DNA of 64,000 nucleotides from the NCBI RefSeq assembly GCF_001556105.1, contig NZ_LSIF01000083.1, positions 124,001 through 188,000 on the forward strand, written 5' to 3'. Positions 57,560 to 64,000 of this stretch are shown here, one piece after another. The stretch comes from Pseudoxanthomonas mexicana. Its GTDB lineage: Bacteria > Pseudomonadota > Gammaproteobacteria > Xanthomonadales > Xanthomonadaceae. Position numbers and translations under genes: made by a program. How positions within the stretch are numbered: the stretch's first letter is position 1; each line of letters begins with the position of its first letter. The notes beneath the pieces are model-generated. The model did not search any database. It was given only the letters and a program-made list of their open reading frames with translations, and had not been told where the DNA came from.

Positions 57560-59434
57560 CTACTCCAGGCCCAGCTTCGCGAGCACCTGGAGCGCCAGGG
57601 CTTCGGGGTCATGCTCGGCCGCATGCAGGTGCACGTCGGGCTGCCGGGGCACTTCGTACGGCGAGTCGATGCCGGTGAAATTGGGAATCTGGCCGGCACG
57701 CGCCTTCTTGTACAGGCCCTTCACGTCACGCGCCTCGGCGAGCGCCAGCGGCACGTCGACGAACACCTCTATGAACTCGCCATCGCCGAAGCGCTCGCGT
57801 GCCATCTGACGTTCCGCGCGGAACGGCGAGATGAAGCTGACCAGCACGATCAGGCCGGCGTCGGTCATCAGCTTCGCGACTTCCGCCACGCGGCGGATGT
57901 TCTCGACGCGGTCCTCGTCGGTGAAGCCGAGGTCGCGGTTGAGGCCGTGGCGCACGTTGTCGCCGTCGAGCAGGAAGCTGTGGTAACCCAGCGCGTGCAG
58001 GCGCTTGTCCACCAGGTTGGCGATCGTCGACTTGCCCGCACCGGACAGGCCGGTGAACCACAGCACCTTCGGCGCCTGGCGTTTCTGGCGCGCCCGCGCG
58101 GCCTTGTCGACATCGACATGCTGCCAGTGCACGTTGCCGGCGCGGCGCAGCGCGAAATCCAGCGTGCCGGCGCCCGCGGTGGTGTTGTCGTAGCGGTCGA
58201 TCAGGATGAAGCCGCCCAGCACGCGGTTGCGCGCATAGGCCTCGAACGCGATGGGCTCATCCAGGCTGAGGTTGCAGTAGCCGACCTCGTTGAGCTCCAG
58301 CCGGCGTGCGGCCAGATGCTCCTGCGTGTTCACGTCGATGCGGTGCTTGATGTCGGTGACCGTGGCCGCGACGGTGCGCGCACCGATCTTCAGCCAGTAC
58401 GGACGGCCCGGCAGCAGTGGCGCGTCCGACATCCACAGCACGTGCGCGGCGAACTGGTCGGCCACTTCCGGCGGATCGCCGCCGGCGGCGATCACGTCGC
58501 CGCGGCTGATGTCGATCTCGTCGGCGAGCGTGAGGGTCACGGCCTGTCCTGCGGACGCCGAAGCCACTTCGCCATCGGCGCCGAACACCTGCGCCACCCG
58601 CGAGCGGCGCGCCGACAGCAGCACGATGACCTCATCACCCGGCTTCACCTCACCCGCGGCAATCGTGCCGGCGTAGCCGCGGAAATGCTGGTGCGGGCGG
58701 TTCACCCACTGCACCGGCAAACGCAGGCCGCCGCCACCGTCGAGCGCTTCGACCTGCACCAGTTCAAGATGCTCCAGCAACGCGGGACCGCCGTACCACG
58801 GCGTGCGTGCGGAACGCGATGACAGGTTGTCGCCGTCCAGCGCCGACAGCGGGATGCAGGTGACCTCGGCGATCCCCAGCCGTTGCGCGAGTGCGCGATA
58901 GTCGGCGGCGATGCGCTCGAACACGGCTTCGTCGAAATCGACCAGGTCCATCTTGTTGACCGCCAGCACCACGTGGCGGATGCCGAGCAGCGAGACGATG
59001 TAGCTGTGCCGGTGCGTCTGCGTCAGCAGACCCTTGCGCGCGTCGACCAGCACGACGGCCAGATCGGCGGTGGAGGCGCCGGTCGCCATGTTGCGCGTGT
59101 ACTGCTCATGGCCCGGGCAGTCGGCGACGATGAACTTGCGCCGGTCGGTGTCGAAGTAGCGGTAGGCCACGTCGATGGTGATGCCCTGCTCGCGCTCGGC
59201 CGCCAGCCCGTCCAGCAGCAGCGCGTAGTCGATGCGTTCGCCCTGGGTGCCGTGCTTGCGGCTGTCTTTCTCCAGCGCGGCCAGCTGGTCGTCGAACAGG
59301 CGCTTGCTGTCGTGCAGCAGGCGGCCGATCAATGTGCTCTTGCCGTCGTCCACGCTGCCGCAGGTGATGAAGCGCAGCAGCGGCTTGTCTTCGTGCTGCT
59401 TGAGGTAGCTGGCGATGTCGGTCGCGGCGTTCAT
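57560..59434 (-). CDS. cysNC: Bifunctional sulfate adenylyltransferase subunit 1 / adenylylsulfate kinase
   Basis: This 624-residue fusion contains CysN, a GTPase with the loop [11 protein letters not shown] near residue 24-34, DCPGHEQYT and NKMD, which drives ATP sulfurylase. It is followed by CysC, APS kinase, with its P-loop GLSGAGKST at residues 462-470 and [10 protein letters not shown]. Together with CysD the protein makes PAPS from sulfate. The start overlaps the cysD stop as TGATG, so it depends on cysD translation, which is broken by a frameshift. Translation of the cysD 3' part could still restore coupling. Confidence 0.96.
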   Translation of the reverse strand: MNAATDIASYLKQHEDKPLLRFITCGSVDDGKSTLIGRLLHDSKRLFDDQLAALEKDSRKHGTQGERIDYALLLDGLAAEREQGITIDVAYRYFDTDRRKFIVADCPGHEQYTRNMATGASTADLAVVLVDARKGLLTQTHRHSYIVSLLGIRHVVLAVNKMDLVDFDEAVFERIAADYRALAQRLGIAEVTCIPLSALDGDNLSSRSARTPWYGGPALLEHLELVQVEALDGGGGLRLPVQWVNRPHQHFRGYAGTIAAGEVKPGDEVIVLLSARRSRVAQVFGADGEVASASAGQAVTLTLADEIDISRGDVIAAGGDPPEVADQFAAHVLWMSDAPLLPGRPYWLKIGARTVAATVTDIKHRIDVNTQEHLAARRLELNEVGYCNLSLDEPIAFEAYARNRVLGGFILIDRYDNTTAGAGTLDFALRRAGNVHWQHVDVDKAARARQKRQAPKVLWFTGLSGAGKSTIANLVDKRLHALGYHSFLLDGDNVRHGLNRDLGFTDEDRVENIRRVAEVAKLMTDAGLIVLVSFISPFRAERQMARERFGDGEFIEVFVDVPLALAEARDVKGLYKKARAGQIPNFTGIDSPYEVPRQPDVHLHAAEHDPEALALQVLAKLGLE

Positions 59435-60377
59435 CAGAAGTAGCCCTCCAGCTTCTTCTTCTCCATCGACGCGCCGGGGTCGTGGTCGATCACGCGGCCC
59501 TGCCGTTCGGAACTGGTGGTCACCAGCATCTCGGCGATGATCTTCTCCAGCGAGTCGGCCTCGGAGTCGATGGCGCCGGTCAGCGGATAGCAGCCCAGGG
59601 TGCGGAAGCGCACACGTCGTTGTTGCGGCACTTCGCCCTCGCGCAACGGCAGGCGTTCGTCATCGACCATCAGCAGCGCACCGTCGCGCTCGACCACCGG
59701 CCGCTCGGCGGCGAAGTACAGCGGCACCACCGGGATGTTTTCCCGGTAGATGTAGAGCCAGATATCCAGCTCGGTCCAGTTCGACAGCGGGAACACGCGC
59801 ACGCTCTCGCCGCTGTGGATGCGGGCGTTGTAGAGGTTCCACAGCTCGGGGCGCTGGTTTTTCGGGTCCCAGCGGTGCCTGTCGTTGCGGAAGGAGAACA
59901 CGCGCTCCTTGGCGCGCGACTTCTCTTCGTCGCGCGCCAAGGAGCGCGTGTTCTCCTTCCGCAACGACAGGCACCGCCGATGGCGGCATCGAACCTGTAG
60001 TGGTCCAGCGCCTGCTTCAGGCCCTGGGTCTTCATCACGTCGGTGTGGACGCTGGCGCCATGGCTGATCGGACCGATGTCGCGGGCGATGCCGTCCGGGT
60101 TGATGTGCACGCGCAGGTCCACGCCGGTCTCGGCGGCGCGCTGGTCGCGGAAGGCGATCATCTCGCGGAACTTCCAGCGGGTGTCCACGTGCAGCAGCGG
60201 GATCGGCGGGCGCGCCGCCGAGACCGCCTTCAGCAGCAGGTGCAGCAGCACCGAGCTGTCCTTGCCCACCGAATACAGCAGCACGGGATTGCGGAACTCG
60301 GCGGCGACCTCCCGCAGGATGTGGATGCTTTCCGCTTCCAGGCGGTCGAGGTGGGACAGGCGGGGTACGGCGGTCAT
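59434..60377 (-). pseudogene. cysD: Sulfate adenylyltransferase subunit 2, frame broken by an inverted duplication
   Basis: CysD is the catalytic subunit of ATP sulfurylase. Residues 1-136 are intact (59970-60377), with [14 protein letters not shown] as the PP-loop, ending DAAIGGA. The remaining 167 residues, from [16 protein letters not shown], are intact at 59434-59934 but in another frame. Between them one expected Arg codon (the second is retained at the start of the 3' part) is replaced by 35 bases, a net insertion of 32. The inserted stretch is an exact inverted copy of downstream cysD sequence. Both parts otherwise show normal conservation, so the change is very recent or is an assembly error. 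Confidence 0.88.
59872..59977. repeat. Perfect 49-bp inverted repeat with 8-bp spacer inside cysD
   Basis: Bases 59872-59920 are the exact reverse complement of 59929-59977, with TTCTCTTC between. The downstream copy in the gene direction encodes conserved CysD residues, so the upstream copy is the inserted one. Short matches that would exist in an intact gene (CGCGAC/GTCGCG inside, GCGGTGCC/GGCACCGC outside) bound the event. Confidence 0.97.
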
Positions 60378-60580
60378 CGAGGCGGGCAGCGGGGACGGTG
60401 GACCGGACGGGCTAGCCTAGCAGGCGTCGCCACGGGGTCCGGGAGGCAGGCCAGTATTCGGCCGGCCGCTCATGCGGACGAAATAAGCGGGCGACATAAG
60501 CCCATAACCATGCGTCCTTTCAGCCCGGCGCAACGCCTTCCTAACATCGGTCGTCCCAGTCGCGCCCACGGGCCACGCCG
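60378..60580. promoter_or_regulatory. Divergent control region between cysD and cysJ
   Basis: This 203-base gap should hold both promoters of the sulfate assimilation genes. It contains three ATAAGC-like units at 60483-60488, 60496-60501 and 60504-60509, possible parts of a CysB-type activator site. There is a weak plus-strand promoter (TTTCAG 60518-60523, 18 bases, TAACAT 60542-60547) and a GCTAG-C-CTAGC palindrome near 60410. Activator control is inferred only from the pathway. Confidence 0.35.
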
Positions 60581-62446
60581 ATGTCCGCCACCCAGCCAGT
60601 CCTCGCCCCCATCCCCCTCGTGGAGGAACGGCGGGCGCTGCTGGCCCAGGCGGTGGCCGGGCTGGACGGCGCCAGCCTGTGGTGGGTCTCCGGCTACGCC
60701 GCCGGCCTGGCGCAGGCGCAGCTGGCTCCACAGTCCGCATCGGCTCCCGCCTCACCCAAGGCGATTGCGCCCGCCACCGGCGCCCTGACCGCCCAGCGCC
60801 TGACCATCGTCTACGGCAGCCAGACCGGCAATGCCCGCCGCGCCGCCGAGGCCCTGGCCCAGCAGGCCGAAGCCAGCGGCCTGTCGGTCCGCCTGCTGCG
60901 CGCCGATGCCTACCCGCAGCGCGAACTGGCCAGCGAGCGCCTGCTCTATATCGTCATCAGCACCCAGGGCGAAGGCGATCCGCCGGACGACAGCATCGGC
61001 CTGGTCGAATTCATCAGCGGCAAGCGCGCACCCAAGCTCCCGGAGCTGAAGTACGCCGTGCTCGGCCTGGGCGACTCCAGCTATGCGGATTTCTGCGGCA
61101 TCTCCCAGCGTCTGGATGTCCGCCTGGCCGATCTCGGCGCGACCCGTCTGCTCCCGGCCGGCGCGGCCGACCTCGATATCGACACCGTCGCCACCCCGTG
61201 GCGCGAGCAGGCGCTGACGCAGGCCCGCGATCTGCTGAAAGCACCGGCCGCCGCGACGGCGCTGGCAACCGTCACGCCGCTGCGCCCCGGCCAGGCGGCG
61301 GTGTGGTCGCACGAACACCCCTTCCCCGCCGAACTGCTGCTCAACCAGCGCATCAGCGGCCGAGACTTCAAGGGACCGCGCTTCGGCCAGCACGGCACCG
61401 CCGACAAGGATGTGCGCCACATCGAACTGTCGCTGGACGGCAGCGGCCTGCACTACGAACCTGGCGATGCGCTCGGCGTGCGCCACCGCAATCCCGGCGT
61501 GCTGGTCGAGGGTGTGCTCGAGGCGCTGCGGCTGGACGGCGAGACGGCCGTCAGCGAGGGTGGCGACACCCTGCCGTTGCGCGAATGGCTGGCGGCGCGC
61601 CGCGAACTGACCCGGCTGTCGCGCCCCTTCCTCGCCACCCATGCCGCGCATGCGCAGGCCGACGACCTCAATGCCCTGCTTGCCCCGGCGCAGAACGGCA
61701 CGCTGGCGCAGCTGTTCAACACGCACCAGCTGGTCGACGTGCTGCGTCGCTGGCCGGCGGGCTGGAGTGCGCAGGAGCTGGTCGCCGCGCTGCGTCCGCT
61801 GGCGCCGCGCCTCTACTCCATCGCCTCCAGCCGCAAGCGCGTCGGCGAGGAAGCGCACCTCACCGTCGACGTCCTCGGCTACGACGCCTTCGGCCACGCC
61901 CACGGCGGCGCGGCCAGCGGCTTCCTCGCCGCCCGCGAGGAAGGCGACCAGGTGCCGGTCTACATCGAAGCCAACGAGCGCTTCCGCGTGCCGGCCGACG
62001 GCAGCCGCGACATCATGATGATCGGTCCGGGCACCGGCGTGGCGCCGTTCCGCGGCTTCGTGCAGGAGCGTGCGGAAACCGGCGCGCGCGGCCGCAACTG
62101 GCTGCTGTTCGGCGCCCCGCATTTCAACCACGGCTTCTTCTACCAGAGCGAATGGCAGGACGCGCTGCGCAACGGCGAACTGCACCGCCTGGACCTGGCG
62201 TTCTCGCGTGACCAGGCCCGCAAGATCTACGTGCAGGACCGCCTGCGCGAGCGCGGCCGCGACGTCTATGACTGGCTGCAGAACGGCGCCCATCTCTACG
62301 TGTGCGGAGCCATCGCGATGGGCAAGGACGTGCATGCCGCACTGCAGGCGATCGTGGTCGAACACGGCGGGCTGGATGAAGACGCCGCCCGCGAATACCT
62401 GGTGGACCTGCAGACGGAGGGACGCTACGGGCGCGACGTGTATTGA
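60581..62446 (+). CDS. cysJ: Sulfite reductase (NADPH) flavoprotein alpha-component
   Basis: CysJ passes electrons from NADPH through FAD and FMN to CysI for reduction of sulfite to sulfide. The 621-residue protein has a flavodoxin domain ([41 protein letters not shown]). A FAD/NADPH reductase half follows ([42 protein letters not shown]), ending in GRYGRDVY, as in E. coli. It is followed by cysI after 52 bases that contain a REP unit. Confidence 0.96.
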   Translation: MSATQPVLAPIPLVEERRALLAQAVAGLDGASLWWVSGYAAGLAQAQLAPQSASAPASPKAIAPATGALTAQRLTIVYGSQTGNARRAAEALAQQAEASGLSVRLLRADAYPQRELASERLLYIVISTQGEGDPPDDSIGLVEFISGKRAPKLPELKYAVLGLGDSSYADFCGISQRLDVRLADLGATRLLPAGAADLDIDTVATPWREQALTQARDLLKAPAAATALATVTPLRPGQAAVWSHEHPFPAELLLNQRISGRDFKGPRFGQHGTADKDVRHIELSLDGSGLHYEPGDALGVRHRNPGVLVEGVLEALRLDGETAVSEGGDTLPLREWLAARRELTRLSRPFLATHAAHAQADDLNALLAPAQNGTLAQLFNTHQLVDVLRRWPAGWSAQELVAALRPLAPRLYSIASSRKRVGEEAHLTVDVLGYDAFGHAHGGAASGFLAAREEGDQVPVYIEANERFRVPADGSRDIMMIGPGTGVAPFRGFVQERAETGARGRNWLLFGAPHFNHGFFYQSEWQDALRNGELHRLDLAFSRDQARKIYVQDRLRERGRDVYDWLQNGAHLYVCGAIAMGKDVHAALQAIVVEHGGLDEDAAREYLVDLQTEGRYGRDVY

Positions 62447-62463
62447 CGACCTGCAACCTTCCG

Positions 62464-62487
62464 GTCGCGACTCACGTCGCTCCTACA
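62464..62487. repeat. REP element of the GTAGGAGCGACG family, within the cysJ-cysI gap
   Basis: The minus strand reads TGTAGGAGCGACGTGAGTCG and continues CGAC. It is almost identical to the copy at 24367-24390. It fills half of the 52 bases between the cysJ stop and the cysI start, so it is transcribed within the operon and could affect mRNA stability or the ratio of the two subunits. Confidence 0.78.
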
Positions 62488-62498
62488 GTGGAAACCCC

Positions 62499-64000
62499 AT
62501 GAGCAACCATTCCGTCGAAGACATCAAATCCGAGAGCAACCGCCTGCGCGGCAGCCTGCTCGACAGCCTGGCCGATCCGGTCACCGGCGCGCTGCGCGAA
62601 TCGGACCAGACCCTGATCAAGTATCACGGCAGCTACCAGCAGGACGACCGCGACCTGCGCGACGAGCGCCGCCGGCAGAAGCTGGAGCCGGCCTACCAGT
62701 TCATGATCCGCACGCGCACGCCCGGCGGCGTGGTCACGCCGGAGCAGTGGCTGAAGCTGGACGCCATCGCCACGCAGTACGCCAACCACTCGCTGCGCAT
62801 CACCACGCGGCAGGCCTTCCAGTTCCACGGCGTGATCAAGCGCGAACTGAAGGCCACGATGCAGGCCATCAACGCCGCGCTGATCGACACGCTGGCCGCC
62901 TGCGGCGACGTCAACCGCAACGTGCTGGTCGCGGCCAACCCGCTGGAGTCGCGCGCGCATGCCGAGGTGCAGGCGTGGGCGGCGAAACTGTCCGAGCACC
63001 TGCTGCCCAACACCCGCGCCTACTACGAGATCTGGCTGGACGAAGAGCGCGTGGCCGGCAGCGGCGAGGAAGAGGAGCCGATCTACGGCGCCACCTACCT
63101 GCCGCGCAAGTTCAAGGTCGGCTTCGCCGTGCCACCGGTGAACGACGTGGACGTATTCGCCAACGACCTCGGCTTCATCGCCGTGCTGGAAGACGGCGTG
63201 CTGGCCGGCTTCAACCTGGTCATCGGCGGCGGCATGGGCGCGACCCATGGCGATGCGGAAACCTATCCGCGCGTCGGCAACGTGGTCGGCTTCATCACGC
63301 CGGAACAACTGCTGGACGTCGCCACCGCCGTGGTCACCACCCAGCGCGATCTCGGCAATCGCGTGCAGCGCAAGCGCGCGCGCTTCAAGTACACCATCGA
63401 CGACCACGGCCTGGACACGGTGGTCGCGGAAATCGAGCGGCGCAGCGGTATCACGCTGCAGCCGGTGCGGGCGTTCCGTTTCGAGCACAACGGCGACCGC
63501 TACGGCTGGGTGGAAGGCGAGGACGGCCGCTGGCACCTGACCCTGCATCTGTACGCCGGTCGCATCGCCGATACCGCGCACGCCACGCACCTGACCGGGC
63601 TGCGCGAGATCGCCAACGTCCATCGCGGTGAGTTCCGCATGACGGCGAACCAGAACCTGGTCATCGCCGGCGTGCCGGCAGGCGAGCGCGAGCGCATCGA
63701 CGCGCTGGCGAAGACGCATGGCCTGGATGCCGGCCAGCGTCTTGGCACGGCGCTGCAGCGCGCCGCGGTCGCCTGCGTGTCGCTGCCGACCTGCGGCCTG
63801 GCGATGGCGGAAGCCGAGCGCTACCTGCCGGACTTCACCACCAAGCTGCAGCCGCTGCTGGAAGCCCATGGCCTTGGCGAGTCGCCGATCGTGCTGCGCA
63901 TCTCCGGTTGCCCGAACGGGTGCTCGCGGCCGTACCTCGCGGAGATCGCGCTCGTCGGCAAGGCGCCCGGACGCTACAACCTGATGCTCGGCGGTGATGC
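62499..64000 (+). CDS. cysI: Sulfite reductase hemoprotein beta-component (3' end missing)
   Basis: CysI holds the coupled siroheme and 4Fe-4S cluster that reduce sulfite by six electrons. About 500 residues are present and the gene runs off the window. Visible are ESNRLRGSL at the N-terminus, the siroheme-site segment [13 protein letters not shown], and the cluster ligands Cys426 and Cys432 (CVSLPTC) and Cys471 and Cys475 (CPNGC). The missing part is the last 60-70 residues. Confidence 0.96.
   Translation, partial: MSNHSVEDIKSESNRLRGSLLDSLADPVTGALRESDQTLIKYHGSYQQDDRDLRDERRRQKLEPAYQFMIRTRTPGGVVTPEQWLKLDAIATQYANHSLRITTRQAFQFHGVIKRELKATMQAINAALIDTLAACGDVNRNVLVAANPLESRAHAEVQAWAAKLSEHLLPNTRAYYEIWLDEERVAGSGEEEEPIYGATYLPRKFKVGFAVPPVNDVDVFANDLGFIAVLEDGVLAGFNLVIGGGMGATHGDAETYPRVGNVVGFITPEQLLDVATAVVTTQRDLGNRVQRKRARFKYTIDDHGLDTVVAEIERRSGITLQPVRAFRFEHNGDRYGWVEGEDGRWHLTLHLYAGRIADTAHATHLTGLREIANVHRGEFRMTANQNLVIAGVPAGERERIDALAKTHGLDAGQRLGTALQRAAVACVSLPTCGLAMAEAERYLPDFTTKLQPLLEAHGLGESPIVLRISGCPNGCSRPYLAEIALVGKAPGRYNLMLGGD

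Noticed and set aside
59434..59964. The 3' part of cysD as an independent gene starting at a TTG
   Set aside because: The TTG and first residues come from the inserted inverted copy. The rest is the in-frame C-terminal half of CysD, lacking the PP-loop, so it is annotated as part of a pseudogene.
59885..60067. A plus-strand frame starting [12 protein letters not shown] in the cysD region
   Set aside because: It exists only because the inverted repeat presents cysD codons on both strands. It is not an independent gene.

Overview
The window is about 64 kb of GC-rich (roughly two-thirds G+C) gammaproteobacterial chromosome, most consistent with the family Xanthomonadaceae (Pseudoxanthomonas/Stenotrophomonas/Xanthomonas/Lysobacter side). 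The grounds are protein character, the order pilD-coaE-Nudix/ThiE-secA-M23-dciA-lpxC-dcw, a dcw cluster without murD, and REP repeats of the GTAGGAGCGACG type. No 16S gene is present, so the genus cannot be fixed. No phage, IS element, CRISPR array or tRNA was found. Nearly everything is core genome.

Layout: (1) 1-6202 holds the tail of a prepilin peptidase, coaE, a convergent Nudix/ThiE fusion, secA, an M23 peptidase and a divergent dciA. (2) 6410-23250 is a minus-strand division and cell-wall (dcw) cluster, mraZ-rsmH-ftsL-ftsI-murE-murF-mraY-ftsW-murG-murC-ddlB-ftsQ-ftsA-ftsZ-lpxC. From mraZ to ftsA neighbouring genes overlap by 1 to 11 bases. Its head has a sigma-70-type promoter and a five-copy, 10-bp-phased MraZ-box array. 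(3) 23571-27609 has a TANGO2-like gene, the RNase P RNA gene beside a run of perfect hairpins, rsmI, an LpoA-like lipoprotein gene and yraN. (4) 27613-32226 has an FAD/NAD(P) oxidoreductase, a glycolate-oxidase-type flavoprotein and an exported S15-type hydrolase. (5) 32371-42240 is a minus-strand run centred on riboflavin synthesis: glyA, a TonB-C-like gene, nrdR, GNAT, an unknown secreted protein, ribD, a methyltransferase, an FMN riboswitch, ribE, a ribBX-type gene, ribH, nusB and thiL. (6) 42362-53107 is mixed housekeeping: an RcnB-like gene, ettA, a DUF3667-like gene, pncB, a soluble chemotaxis-type receptor with a FliA-type promoter, a Rieske protein, a FAH-family gene, mscL, an M28 peptidase, an rlmB-like methyltransferase and a GNAT gene. 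(7) 53120-57402 encodes an RND efflux pump and its adaptor. (8) 57560-64000 is the sulfate assimilation region: cysD-cysNC on minus, divergent from cysJ-cysI on plus.

The most striking anomaly is in cysD (ATP sulfurylase small subunit). The gene carries a perfect 49-bp inverted repeat with an 8-bp spacer, equal to a net 32-bp insertion, which splits the reading frame. It looks like either a template-switch (quasipalindrome) mutation or an assembly error. If real, the cell would lack a functional CysD from this locus. Other observations worth following are the MraZ operator, the absence of murD, the hairpin array next to rnpB, the FliA promoter before an inverted-architecture receptor, the RibA-like domain lacking its zinc cysteines, and a possible 17-codon leader peptide overlapping the ribE start. 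I did not find an obviously new multi-gene system.
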